From Streptomyces hayashii (lineage in GTDB: Bacteria; Actinomycetota; Actinomycetes; Streptomycetales; Streptomycetaceae), in contig NZ_JAHHIU010000011.1 of the NCBI RefSeq assembly GCF_024539815.1, positions 1-52,267 on the forward strand: DNA of 52,267 nt, given 5' to 3'. This document shows, one piece after another, positions 16,425-25,323 of this stretch (positions within the stretch are counted from its first letter, which is position 1; each line of letters begins with the position of its first letter). The translations under genes and the position numbers were made by a program. The notes beneath the pieces are model-generated. The model searched no databases. It saw nothing but the letters and a program-made list of their open reading frames with translations, and was not told where the DNA came from.

Positions 16425-18565
16425 GCGCCGCGGACCTGTGGGAGGCGTTCTCCCGGGCGGAACTGAACCCGGACGCACTCGCACTCGGGGACCTGACCCG
16501 CCGGGCGGCCGTCGTACGGGTGACCGAGCTGGCCGAACGGCTGCGCGCACAGGGCGTACGGCCCGCGGAACCCGTCGGACTCCAGGGGCCCAACCAGCCG
16601 GAATGGGTGCTGGGCCTGCTCGCGCTGACGGCGGTGGGCGCCTGCCCCCTGCTCCTGCCCGCGGACTCGCCTCCGGCGGAGATCCGCAGGCTGCTGAGGA
16701 CCGCCGGGGCGCGCCGGACGCTGGTGACGGACCCGGGCGAAGCCGACCGTACGGTGCTCAGGGCGCAGGACGACGGCGCGGGAGACGGGCTCGTCGGTGA
16801 CGGGATCACCGCAGCCGACGCGGACCCGGCTCCGGCCGCCCGCGCCCCGGGCACCGTTCTGCTGGTCTCCTCCGGGTCGACCGGAACGCCCAAGCTCGTG
16901 GCCCGGTCGCCGCGTTCCGTGCTCGACGAGGGCGTGCGTTACCACCACGCCGGACTGGCGCGGCCCGACGACTGCGTACTGCTGCCGCTGCCACTGAGCC
17001 ACGCCTACGCGCTCGGCTGGCTGGCCGGCGCGCTGGTGGCCGGGGCGCACGTGGACCCGGTGCCGCCGCGGGCCGTCGGTGCCGTGCACAGCCGACTGCG
17101 CGAGCGGGCGACGGTCCTGGTGACCGTGCCCGGCCTGGCCCGTGTGCTGGCGCGTCGCCGGGCTCTGACCGACGACGCGCCGTTCCCGGCGCTGCGCCGG
17201 GTGATGGCCGGCGCCGGATACGTGGACGCCGAACTGGACGCGCTGTGGACCCGCGCCATCGGCGTGGGAGTCTCCCGCAACTTCGGCTCCAGCGAGACGG
17301 GCTCCGTACTGTGGGGAGACCCCGGACTGCCGTCGGGAGCCGTCGGCCGTGCGATGCCCGGCGTCCGGGTCGACCTGCTGGACCCCGACGGCACGCCTCT
17401 GCCCGGCCAGGGCGCGGCCCAGGGAGAGCTCGCCGTCGTCCTGGAGGACGGCACGGCCCACCGGTTGCACGACCTCGCGGATCGCGACGGGCACGGCGTT
17501 CACCGCATCCTGGGCAGAGCCCGGCTCGGAGTCGTCCGCCGGGGGGCCCGCTGGGTCTCCACGATGGAGGTGGAGTCGGTGCTCCGGAAGGCCCCCGGCG
17601 TCGCCGACGTCTCGGTCACGGCGACGGGTCCGGACGACTCGGACGACCAGGGGCTCACCGTCGAGTACGTGCCCGCCGACGCCGAACTGGCCGCCCCGTC
17701 ACGGGTGCAGGCGTACGCCCGCGCCGAACTGGCCGCGTACAAGGTGCCCGACAGCTTCCAGCCGCGCTACCGGCTGCGCCGCTCCGCCGTCGGCAAGGCG
17801 CAGGCGGCCCCCGTGTACCGCGTCGCTCGCGCCGCCCGCCCGGGTTCCACGGCCGAGCAGGTCCTGGCGGCGGCCCTCACCGAGCTCGGCCTGCCCCCGC
17901 GCCTGGCCGTCGGCGGCACCGCAGCCGACCTGGCCGGGACGGCGGGGCTGCGCGCGGACGTGCTGTCGCCCGTGCTGGACACCGCCTGCGCGCTGGGCCT
18001 GCTGGTCACGGATGCCGCGTCGGCGGGTGCGCCGGACGCTTGGGCGTGTTCCCCGGACGTCGTGCCGGCCGGCCGGGAGCTGGCGGCCCGGGTGCGCGGC
18101 GAGGCGCCGGGCGAGCGATGGACGCTGCCGACCGCGCTCGCCGGATCCCCGTCGCCGGAGAAGGCCCTGCGCGGGAGCGTCGAGGGGCTGCTGGCCGAGA
18201 CCGCCGTCGACGGTGCGGTCCTGGAGATCGGCGACAGCGGGGTCCCACCGGCCGACGCCGAGTACGGCGTCTGTGTGGTCCTCGGCGCTGTCCACGGCCC
18301 GGCCGCCCAACTCGGCTCACTCGCCGCACTGTTGAGGCCGAAGGGGCTGCTCCTGGTCGCTGACGCGTTCGTCCCCGACCCGCTCGCCCTGACCGACGAC
18401 ATGAGCCGTACGACGGCCGTCCGCTGGCTCGTCGACGGACACCTCCACTGGTGGACGACGCAGGAGCTGCGGGCAGGGCTGGAGGCCGTGGGGCTGCGGG
18501 TGGAGGACGGCCATGGCGCCGAGCAGGCGCCGCACGCGATCCTCGTCGCCCGCAAGCCGACATGA
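16421..18565 (+). CDS. AMP-dependent acyl ligase with C-terminal methyltransferase-like domain
   Basis: A 714-residue protein. The first 460 residues are an adenylate-forming ligase: P-loop SSGSTGTPKLVA near residue 150, NFGSSETG near 286, and the A10 lysine in SAVGKAQ near 457. In mitomycin biosynthesis MitE activates AHBA and loads it on an ACP, and this gene is the obvious counterpart. From about residue 490 the protein resembles an O-methyltransferase: a winged-helix-like stretch, then LEIGDSG, then LLRPKGLLLVADAFVPD and WWTTQELRAGLEAVGL. The glycine-rich SAM loop and the segment after it are missing or collapsed, so methylation is doubtful. Confidence 0.88.
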   Translation: MSAADLWEAFSRAELNPDALALGDLTRRAAVVRVTELAERLRAQGVRPAEPVGLQGPNQPEWVLGLLALTAVGACPLLLPADSPPAEIRRLLRTAGARRTLVTDPGEADRTVLRAQDDGAGDGLVGDGITAADADPAPAARAPGTVLLVSSGSTGTPKLVARSPRSVLDEGVRYHHAGLARPDDCVLLPLPLSHAYALGWLAGALVAGAHVDPVPPRAVGAVHSRLRERATVLVTVPGLARVLARRRALTDDAPFPALRRVMAGAGYVDAELDALWTRAIGVGVSRNFGSSETGSVLWGDPGLPSGAVGRAMPGVRVDLLDPDGTPLPGQGAAQGELAVVLEDGTAHRLHDLADRDGHGVHRILGRARLGVVRRGARWVSTMEVESVLRKAPGVADVSVTATGPDDSDDQGLTVEYVPADAELAAPSRVQAYARAELAAYKVPDSFQPRYRLRRSAVGKAQAAPVYRVARAARPGSTAEQVLAAALTELGLPPRLAVGGTAADLAGTAGLRADVLSPVLDTACALGLLVTDAASAGAPDAWACSPDVVPAGRELAARVRGEAPGERWTLPTALAGSPSPEKALRGSVEGLLAETAVDGAVLEIGDSGVPPADAEYGVCVVLGAVHGPAAQLGSLAALLRPKGLLLVADAFVPDPLALTDDMSRTTAVRWLVDGHLHWWTTQELRAGLEAVGLRVEDGHGAEQAPHAILVARKPT

Positions 18566-19527
18566 CCGGCACCCGCCGGCGCACGCATCCCGGCACGGCG
18601 GACGGCGTCCTCGCCGTGGACGTCGGAGGCACCAAGATCACCCTGCGCGCGGTCGCCGCCGGAGCGGCCGTGTATGAGCGCACCGTTGCGTGGCCCGCCG
18701 GCGGTGACGCGGGAAGCGAGTCGGAGCTGCTGGAGGCGTCCGTCGCCGAGGCGGTCGGCGCGCTGGGGGGAGCCCCCGTCCGGATCGGCGTGGCGGCGGC
18801 GCCCAACGTCGACGCCGACGGGTCCGTGGTGAGCTGGCCCAATCGGCCCGACTGGGTGGGCCGTTCGCTGAGCGCCCCCTTCGCGGGGAGCGGCGCCGAG
18901 GTCCTGTTCGGCGACGACGCGACGCTCGCCGGGCTGGCGGAGGCCCGTTCCACGGGCAGCCGGGACCTGGTCTACCTCGGCATAGGCACCGGCGTCGGCG
19001 GCGGTCTGGTCAGCGGTGGCCGGCTGCTGACCGGCGCTTGGGGCACGGCGGGCGAGCTGGGCCACCTGGTGGTCGATCCGCAGGGCCCGCGCTGCCGGTG
19101 CGGCACGCGCGGCTGTCTTCAGGCCGTGGTCTGCGCCGAGGCGCTGGCCGCTCACGCCGCTGCGGCACGTGGACTTCCCACGACGACCGCCGAGCTGGTG
19201 GCGGGCGTGGACCGCGCCGAACCCTGGGCGGAGCGCACCCTCGACCACGCGGCCGACGCGATCGCCCGCGCGCTCCGGGTCCTCGTGGAGCTCGTCCAGC
19301 CCGCGCACGTACGCATCGGAGGCGGCCTCGGAGCCGCGCTAGCACCCCTGCCCCGCAGGGTTGCGCGACGCCTGTCCGCGACGGCCCGCCCGGGCCGTCC
19401 CCTCCCCGAGGTCGGTCCGGCCGTCCATGGTCCGCACTCCTCCCTCGCCGGCGCCGCCCTGCTGGCCGCCCACGGCACGATCCTGCTCGGCGGGGCGGAC
19501 CTGTTCCGCGAGGGGAGCCCGTCGTGA
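18562..19527 (+). CDS. ROK-family sugar kinase (kanosamine kinase, RifN type)
   Basis: A 321-residue ROK kinase. VDVGGTKI is the ATP-binding motif, GIGTGVGGGLV the second glycine-rich loop, and GELGHLVVDPQ followed by CRCGTRGCLQ the substrate histidine and zinc-binding cysteines. RifN phosphorylates kanosamine to kanosamine 6-phosphate, which feeds the aminoshikimate pathway; its presence with the AHBA synthase makes that role likely. The ATG start overlaps the ligase stop, and its own stop overlaps the next gene. Confidence 0.9.
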   Translation: MTGTRRRTHPGTADGVLAVDVGGTKITLRAVAAGAAVYERTVAWPAGGDAGSESELLEASVAEAVGALGGAPVRIGVAAAPNVDADGSVVSWPNRPDWVGRSLSAPFAGSGAEVLFGDDATLAGLAEARSTGSRDLVYLGIGTGVGGGLVSGGRLLTGAWGTAGELGHLVVDPQGPRCRCGTRGCLQAVVCAEALAAHAAAARGLPTTTAELVAGVDRAEPWAERTLDHAADAIARALRVLVELVQPAHVRIGGGLGAALAPLPRRVARRLSATARPGRPLPEVGPAVHGPHSSLAGAALLAAHGTILLGGADLFREGSPS

Positions 19528-20396
19528 CCCGACCGACGGTCAGCGTGGTCATCCCGACCCGCGACAAGGCGGACAGCCTGCGGCTCGTCCTGGCCTGCCT
19601 GGCCCGCCAGGTGTGCCCGGAGCCCCACGAGATCGTGGTCGTCGACGACGGCTGCACCGACGGCACCGCGGACGTCCTGGCGGCCGTCGCCGCACAACTG
19701 CCCCTGCACACCGTGCAGGGACCCCGGGCGGGCCGCGCCGCCGCACGCAACGCAGGGGCGGCCGCGGCCCGCGGCGATCTGTTGATCTTCCTGGACGACG
19801 ACATCCTGCTCCCGCCGCCGGCCCTGGCGGCCCATGTCGCCGGACACGCCGACCGAGAGCCCGGTTGCGTCCACGGACCGGTGCGTGAACTTCCCGCCGC
19901 CCGGCGTCTGTTGGCCGCCGGGACGGACGAACTCCTGCCCGACCCCCATGCGGCGGCGACGAGCGGCCGGTTCGGGCGCACGGTGGCGAACGCTCTGGAA
20001 ACCCTGGTGACGGGCATGGCCACGGGTGAACTGGAGGCGGTGGCACCCTGGTTGACCTGCATCGGAGCCAACACCTCCATGCCGTACGGACTGTGGGAGC
20101 GATCCGGAGGCTACGACGAGACGTTCGGTACGACATGGGGATGCGAGGACCTCGAACTCGGCCTGCGCCTGTGGTCGTCGGGCGCCGAGATGCGCCTCGC
20201 TCCCGACGCACCGGGCGTGCACCTCACCCACGAACGCGCCGACCGCTGGGAACAGCACACGGTGAATCTCACCCGGTTCACCGAGAAGCACCCCGTGCCC
20301 GCCGTTCGGGCTCTTCCGGAGCTGCTCGGTCCCTCGGGAAGCAGCCGGCGGTACGTCGCGGCCGTACGGACTTCGGAAGAGAGCGCCCGCCCGTGA
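19524..20396 (+). CDS. Family 2 glycosyltransferase (MitB type)
   Basis: A 290-residue GT-A-fold glycosyltransferase. SVVIPTRDKADSLRLVL, VVVDDGCTDGT, FLDDDI (the DxD metal site near residue 90) and GGYDETFGTTWGCEDLEL are family 2 signatures. No membrane helices are visible, so it should be cytoplasmic. In mitomycin biosynthesis MitB transfers GlcNAc to ACP-bound AHBA, and this is the natural homologue. It is the last gene of the coupled series that runs from the AHBA synthase onwards. Confidence 0.88.
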   Translation: MTRPTVSVVIPTRDKADSLRLVLACLARQVCPEPHEIVVVDDGCTDGTADVLAAVAAQLPLHTVQGPRAGRAAARNAGAAAARGDLLIFLDDDILLPPPALAAHVAGHADREPGCVHGPVRELPAARRLLAAGTDELLPDPHAAATSGRFGRTVANALETLVTGMATGELEAVAPWLTCIGANTSMPYGLWERSGGYDETFGTTWGCEDLELGLRLWSSGAEMRLAPDAPGVHLTHERADRWEQHTVNLTRFTEKHPVPAVRALPELLGPSGSSRRYVAAVRTSEESARP

Positions 20397-20880
20397 ACCA
20401 CCAAGTCGGCACCCGTCCTCCCACGGGGGCCTCGCCCCGCCTCTGCGGCGCTGTCTGCTGTCTGCCTCCTGCCTCCGCCTCCTGCTTCCTGCCTTCGCCC
20501 CGGCGGGCCGTGCCCGGCGGCGCGCCGCGTGCGAAGCGGGCAAGGACGGGACGCCATCCGCGGGCACAAGATGATGCCTCCGGCGGGGGATCGGCAGGGA
20601 ATCGGCAGGGACTGGGATGGAGGGGGCGCCATCGCCGACCGCGGGTCGGTAGGGGCGTGCGCGGGGAGCTCCCCTCCCGTTCACCGTCCACCGTCGACCG
20701 TCGGCCCGGCAGAGCCGAGCAGACGCGGCCCATGGCGTCCACGTCGTTCGTAAAGCGGTGCGCTCCACCTGGACGCCCCTGAGCCACGCCAGCTCCACGG
20801 TGAGTGGGTCGACGGCGGAGGGGATGGGAGCTGAGGTGAAGGGTGGGCGAGGCTGCGAGGCCGTAGTGCAGTTGATACGG
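20397..20880. other. Gap at the right end of the biosynthetic cluster
   Basis: About 480 bases without a convincing gene. A pyrimidine-rich stretch of repeated CTGYCTCC-like words lies at about 20455-20500, and ATCGGCAGGGA occurs twice near 20590-20610. Open frames here are low-complexity and overlap each other. I take this as the right edge of the cluster. Confidence 0.4.
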
Positions 20881-20914
20881 CTCTTGTGATCAGCTCTTGT
20901 GATCAGGTCACAAG
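20881..20914. promoter_or_regulatory. Tandem 13-base repeat with inverted repeat, possible operator
   Basis: CTCTTGTGATCAG occurs twice in tandem (20881-20893 and 20894-20906). The second copy also forms a perfect 7-base inverted repeat, CTTGTGA-tcagg-TCACAAG (20896-20914). It lies 45-78 bases upstream of the small membrane protein gene, where a repressor or activator site would be expected. Confidence 0.45.
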
Positions 20915-20958
20915 CCCTCGCTGTACAGTCCTCGCAAGTGATCACGGGGGAGGGGCAT

Positions 20959-21261
20959 ATGGTCAGCCGGTGGCCGATTGTCGTGGGGATGAACCTGCTT
21001 CTCGGCATACCGGGGATGGTGCCGTTCTGGCTGCTGTGGTTCCTGGCGGCAAGCTGGCACAACCCGCCACCCACCGAGAACGACGGCATGGCCCTTTGGT
21101 TGGTGATCGTCGTGCCCATAGTCGGCCTGTATACGATGCTGTGGTGGGCTGCCAACAGAGCCCTTGTCCGTCGAATGTCGCTCGCTCGTCAGACCTACTG
21201 GCTACTCAGCGCGCTAGGCACGTTTATGCCCACCATCGCGCTCATCCTGCTCAACCCCTGA
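20959..21261 (+). CDS. Small membrane protein, three predicted helices
   Basis: A 100-residue protein of unknown function. Hydrophobic segments at about residues 6-32, 44-68 and 79-99 predict three membrane helices; the first is rich in Leu, Trp and Pro. The ATG at 20959 follows a strong GGGGGAGGGG. An upstream in-frame ATG would place the repeat-containing region inside the gene, which is less likely. No catalytic motif is seen. Confidence 0.7.
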   Translation: MVSRWPIVVGMNLLLGIPGMVPFWLLWFLAASWHNPPPTENDGMALWLVIVVPIVGLYTMLWWAANRALVRRMSLARQTYWLLSALGTFMPTIALILLNP

Positions 21262-21370
21262 GGCGCCCGGCTCCGTCATTGACCGGGAGACGTGGCAGCG
21301 GATCCGTCAAGGGGGAGCCAGTCGCCTGACATCAACGGCTGACGCCAACAAGCGCGGACAACGCCGACCA

Positions 21371-21400
21371 GCGCCGGATGGCGCCGGATGGCACCGGATG
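21371..21400. repeat. Three tandem copies of a 10-base unit
   Basis: GCGCCGGATG is repeated three times, with one mismatch in the third copy (GCACCGGATG). It lies between two gene ends and has no obvious role; it could be replication slippage. Confidence 0.7.
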
Positions 21401-21423
21401 GTCAGCCAAGGACGCCGGGCGTG

Positions 21424-22098
21424 TCAGCGGACCGTGTTCTCTCCCAGTTTCCTCGCCCAGTCCCGTAGTTCGGGTTCGGCCAGGCTGGCGCCCATCCAGT
21501 CGTGGTCAAGGTCGGATCCTGGAAGGGACGGTACGACCGCGACGTAAAGCCCGGCAGCACGCGCCGAGGCGATGCCTGTGGCGGAGTCCTCGAAGGCGAC
21601 GGAGCGCTCGGGAGCCGTACCAAGTGCCTTGCACGCCGTGACGTAGAGCTCTGGTGCGGGCTTGGGGGAGTGCACTTCGTCGGCGGCGAACGAGTGAGTG
21701 AAGCAGTCGGTGAGACCGGCCGACCACAGTGCCGTGTCCAGCAGTTCCCGAGGGCTGTTGCTGGCTACGGCGATGGGCACGGCTGCCCGGCAGGCGCGCA
21801 CCAGCTCGGCCGCTCCGGCGAGGGCTGTGGCGCCTCGCGAAAGCTCCTTGCGGACACGTACGAGGAGTTCGGCGGCGAGTTCGGCACCAGCGTCGGGGTA
21901 CCCGAAGTAGTGGGCCATGGCCTCGCCGGCGGCCTCCAGGGTACGGCCGATGACCAGGGCCTTCTGTTCGAGACCGAAGGGATGGCCGTGCGCCGCGAAG
22001 ATGGCCGTTTCCGCAACAGTCCAGCAGGCTTCGGTATTGACCAGCAGGCCGTCGCAGTCGAAGACCACGGCCTCGACGTCGGTGGGGAGCGAGCACAT
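21424..22098 (-). CDS. HAD-family phosphatase (beta-phosphoglucomutase-like)
   Basis: A 224-residue HAD hydrolase. VFDCDGLLVNTE is motif I, IAVASNS motif II, SPKPAPELY motif III, and VAFEDSATGI motif IV. The cap insertion between motifs I and II is of the alpha-helical subclass I type seen in beta-phosphoglucomutase and sugar-phosphate phosphatases. AAAGGA lies eight bases upstream of the ATG. It is separate from the biosynthetic cluster, and its substrate is unknown. Confidence 0.88.
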   Translation of the reverse strand: MCSLPTDVEAVVFDCDGLLVNTEACWTVAETAIFAAHGHPFGLEQKALVIGRTLEAAGEAMAHYFGYPDAGAELAAELLVRVRKELSRGATALAGAAELVRACRAAVPIAVASNSPRELLDTALWSAGLTDCFTHSFAADEVHSPKPAPELYVTACKALGTAPERSVAFEDSATGIASARAAGLYVAVVPSLPGSDLDHDWMGASLAEPELRDWARKLGENTVR

Positions 22099-22182
22099 AC
22101 AGATGTCCTTTCACTTCGGGTGATGGATGGGTTGCCCGTTTCGGCTGCTGTCGGTGGCCTTGCGGTTTCGTCGGCCGGTGAC

Positions 22183-22726
22183 TCACCTTCCGAGCGCGAG
22201 CCGGATGCCGAGGGCGGCGCTGACTGTGCCGGTGCCGGTGCCGGTGACGCGTTCGAGGCAGCGCCGGGCTGAGGGCCGCTGCAGGCGGTCTCGGAGCACA
22301 TGCGAGAAGGCGATCAGAGCACCTGCCCAGACACAACGGCCAGAACGATGTGTACACCGACCGGCCTTGGTCTCGGCGGTCTTGGCCTCAGCGGTGCCCA
22401 CGGTCCCTGCTGGCTGCGGCTCTCGCCCGATGCGTGGCGCCAGTTGGCCCACAGGAGCAGCCGCCCATCCCCACCAGTTACGCCGCTCCGGCCCAACGAA
22501 GAGTCTGGTAACGCGGGATGAGACGTGGTCACAACGAGCGAGTGAACACGCACCGGACCAGCGTGCCGCCCTGGATGCCGATGACCACGGCCCAGATACG
22601 ACGGCGGTGATCGAAGGCCGCAGTGCGCAGGATGAGTGCGGTATCCAGGCCCTGAAGCAAGCGTCAGGAGTCTCACTGGCAAGGCGAAACTGCCTAACGC
22701 GTCTGGAGTGATCATGAGCGAACACC
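22183..22726 (-). pseudogene. Probable C-terminal remnant of a LysE/RhtB-type exporter
   Basis: Near 22183-22310 the minus strand encodes ARRCLERVTGTGTGTVSAAL followed by GIRLALGR, which matches the C-terminal end of LysE/RhtB exporters (ALDRVTGAVL..FGVRLAL). Upstream to the insertion sequence at 22731 no frame gives a membrane protein, so most of the gene is gone or scrambled. The neighbouring insertion sequence may have caused the loss. Nothing else is recognisable here. Confidence 0.4.
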
Positions 22727-22730
22727 CTAG

Positions 22731-24130
22731 TACTGCAACGGTGGTTGTTCTGAGTGCTGGGCAGTTTTCAGGGACTGTGTCCGCGTCGTTTGTAGTGGCT
22801 GATGCGGGCTTGGTGTTGGCGTCGTCGTCGCCAGTGTGACCAGTGCAGAACGTCATCGACCGGGGTGGGGCGGCGGTTGGTGAGGCGAGTGATCAGGCGT
22901 CGGATCTCGGCGAGGCTGAGGTGGATGAGCTGGGAGGATCCGTTTCTGCTTTGTCCGTGTCCAGCTGGCGGGCCCGCAGGACGGTCAGACACGCGTGGGC
23001 GGCCATGGCGAGGGTCATGTGGCGGTGCCAGCCGGGGTAGCGGCGGACCTGGTAGTCGTCCAGGCCGCATTCCTGCTTCGCGGTCTGGAAGCATTCTTCG
23101 ACTGCCCATCGGCTGCCCGCGATGCGGATCAGTTCGTCCAGCGTGGTGTCGGCGGGGCAGTAGGCGATGTAGTAAGAGATCTCCTCTGGCCTGCTGACGC
23201 TGCGGCGGGCGAGGACCCAGTGCCGGCGGTCCTCGCGGTGCCAGGGCCTCACTTCGACGCGAGCCCAGTCGTAGATCCGCCGGCCGTGGGCGCCCTCGCC
23301 GCAGGAACGGCGTTTCCACTTCTGCCGTGGCAGGCCGGGGAACAGGTCGTGGACGGGGTGGTCTATGGACCAGCGGGTGACGACCGTGTCGTGCCGGGTG
23401 GTGGCCATGACGTGGAAGACGTCGGCCTGCTCCAGCTCGAACCGCCAGCCCTTGCTGTAGCCGTAGGCGGCGTCCGCCGTCACCCAGCCGAACGGGACCT
23501 CCTCGGCGATGGCCCGGCGGACCATCGCCTTGGCCATGGCCACCTTCGTCTCGAAGGCAACGTCATCGTCGATGCCGGCCCGCCGGCACCGCTCGCGGTC
23601 ATCGGTCCAAGAAGTAGGCAGATACAGCCGCCGGTCGATCAGCGTCCGTCCCCGCGGTGCTGCGTAGGCGAGGAACACACCGATCTGGCAGTTCTCGGTG
23701 CGACCCGCGGTGCCGGAGTACTGCCGCTGTACCCCGGCCGAGCGGATGCCCTTCTTCAGGAAGCCGGTGTCATCGACGATCAGGACCGCGTCCCGGTCTC
23801 CGATGTGCTCGACGACGTAGTCGCGCACGTCGTCCAGGACCTCATCCGCGTCCCACTCGATCCGGTTCAGCAACCGGTGGATGCGATCGGGACCCGCATG
23901 CCCGGCCTCCTCCGCCAGCGTCCAGCCGTTCTTCCGCTCCAGCGGCGCGACCAGACCCCGCATGTAAGCCAGCGCCGACTGACGCGGCTCCTCCCGGTTG
24001 AACCGGTGCACGAACCGCTCATGCAATGCGTCCAGTTCACCCGCCCACAACCTGACTCCAGCAAGGTCCCCACCCATACCCGCACCAACGACGGAACTGG
24101 CCAGCAGTCACCGAAAGGACCGTTGCAGTA
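22731..24130 (-). mobile_element. IS701-family insertion sequence with CTAG target duplication
   Basis: The element is 1400 bases long with perfect 12-base terminal inverted repeats, TACTGCAACGGT at 22731-22742 and its complement at 24119-24130. It is flanked on both sides by CTAG (22727-22730 and 24131-24134), the 4-base target duplication typical of IS701 elements. Beyond the perfect part the ends remain alike (GAGTGCTGGGCAGTT against GACTGCTGGCCAGTT). The intact transposase and the matching target duplication indicate a fairly recent, unrearranged insertion. Confidence 0.92.
22893..24077 (-). CDS. IS701-family DDE transposase
   Basis: A 394-residue DDE transposase of normal length for IS701. 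The catalytic residues are in LIVDDTGFLKKG (D), WVTADAAYGY (D) and RWAVEECFQTAKQECGLD (E). It is the only gene inside the element at 22731-24130 and fills most of it. No frameshift or stop is seen, so it is probably active. Confidence 0.93.
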   Translation of the reverse strand: MGGDLAGVRLWAGELDALHERFVHRFNREEPRQSALAYMRGLVAPLERKNGWTLAEEAGHAGPDRIHRLLNRIEWDADEVLDDVRDYVVEHIGDRDAVLIVDDTGFLKKGIRSAGVQRQYSGTAGRTENCQIGVFLAYAAPRGRTLIDRRLYLPTSWTDDRERCRRAGIDDDVAFETKVAMAKAMVRRAIAEEVPFGWVTADAAYGYSKGWRFELEQADVFHVMATTRHDTVVTRWSIDHPVHDLFPGLPRQKWKRRSCGEGAHGRRIYDWARVEVRPWHREDRRHWVLARRSVSRPEEISYYIAYCPADTTLDELIRIAGSRWAVEECFQTAKQECGLDDYQVRRYPGWHRHMTLAMAAHACLTVLRARQLDTDKAETDPPSSSTSASPRSDA

Positions 24131-24134
24131 CTAG

Positions 24135-24423
24135 CCCTCCGGTGACGTCAAAACAAACCGACACCGCAAACTCGGTCAGGAGGTGACTCCCATCCCACCC
24201 TCGGTTACATAGCCAGCCGTAGCGGCTGCCAGATGAGGCCCTCGACAGCGGAGCACGTTCCAGTTGCGCTTGCTGGAGAGCCGTTTGCGAGCCGAGGATG
24301 CACAGCGAATCGAAACTCTGATCCTCAGGAGGGATGAGCCGGAAGAACCGCAGACCGACTACTGAGACATCCGCACGCCTGCGCGTCGAGGCAGGCCGCC
24401 CAGATCATCGAAGGCCCTTGTCA
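24135..24423. other. Gap to the right of the insertion sequence
   Basis: About 290 bases with no convincing gene. AGGAGG at 24326-24331 stands only two bases before an ATG at 24334 and is probably not used. I see no clear hairpin or repeat. Confidence 0.3.
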
Positions 24424-25299
24424 GTGCCGTACGGCACGATGCCCGCCATGCCAACCTTGGATGATCTGCCCCCGTACCGGCGGGCAAGGCTGCTGTGGGA
24501 GTACGCCCACCTCGGCGTGGAGGGGGTCTACGCCATGGTCCTGGAAAGGGCCGGGGAGCCGTGCCCCTTGTCCGGTGTGCCGAAGCCGTCCGCGCCCCGG
24601 GCGGCCGTACTGGGGACGGACGGCCGCTACCACCTGACGAGCGACGGCCAGATGAGCTGCGCCGAAAACCGTACCGGGCAGAGCTGGAGCCACGAGCAGT
24701 GGTGCGGGTGGACACGGACGGTGGCAGGGCTGGTCTCCGGCTCCGTCGCCGACGGAACGCACGACTCCCTCACGCACCGCTGGCTCGTGGAGACGACGAC
24801 GCAGGAGAGCGTCCCTCTCGACTCGGTGCCGCCCGAGCGACGCTGTTTGGGGGGCAAGTACGGCGTTTTCCACTACTGGCCTCCGGCTCCGGCCAGGACA
24901 GCCGTCGTGCGGCAGTTCCGCGCGGCGCTGATAGATGACCTCGGCCCGGACTGCCACCTGTGCGGCGCGCTGCCCGGCGCGATGGTCGACCACGATTACT
25001 CCACGGGCCTGGTGCGCGGCCTGCTGTGCAAGTTCTGCAACCGGACCGTCGAGGAGTGCCCGCACATATCAGGCTGCCCGAAGGCCGCCTACATGGACTA
25101 CCCGCCCGCAGAGCACCTGTTGCTCAGGTACCCGCCCTATCTGGCGTACAAGCCGAGCGAGGCGGCGAGGAGGCAGAAGATAGCGCTGCTCGGGTTCGAT
25201 CCGCTGGCCGAGTGGAGACCGGGACGCCCGGGACGACGCCCGCGGCATACTCCGCTACGGCCACTGAAGCTTGGCCCGCGTGGGAATGATCGGGCTTAG
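24424..25299 (+). CDS. Endonuclease VII-like (HNH-type) protein
   Basis: A protein of about 291 residues. The C-terminal half has CHLCG, MVDHDYSTGLVRGLLC and KFCN, the zinc-binding and catalytic pattern of recombination endonuclease VII-type nucleases (C..C - DH..TG..RG.LC..CN). The N-terminal half is not recognised. The GTG at 24424 has GAAGG nine bases upstream; ATGs at 24334 and 24439 are alternatives. Such genes are common as stand-alone accessory genes in Streptomyces; the role could be DNA repair or phage defence, but that is not shown here. Confidence 0.75.
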   Translation: MPYGTMPAMPTLDDLPPYRRARLLWEYAHLGVEGVYAMVLERAGEPCPLSGVPKPSAPRAAVLGTDGRYHLTSDGQMSCAENRTGQSWSHEQWCGWTRTVAGLVSGSVADGTHDSLTHRWLVETTTQESVPLDSVPPERRCLGGKYGVFHYWPPAPARTAVVRQFRAALIDDLGPDCHLCGALPGAMVDHDYSTGLVRGLLCKFCNRTVEECPHISGCPKAAYMDYPPAEHLLLRYPPYLAYKPSEAARRQKIALLGFDPLAEWRPGRPGRRPRHTPLRPLKLGPRGNDRA

Positions 25300-25323
25300 C
25301 CGAGCTATCAGGAGGCGCACCCT

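Noticed and set aside
20450..20500. Pyrimidine-rich repeat stretch as a possible CRISPR or structural element
   Set aside because: The units are short and irregular with no spacers; it is simple low-complexity DNA.
21371..21400. Three tandem 10-base units as an iteron-like origin
   Set aside because: Only three copies, GC-rich, between unrelated gene ends and without a Rep gene.
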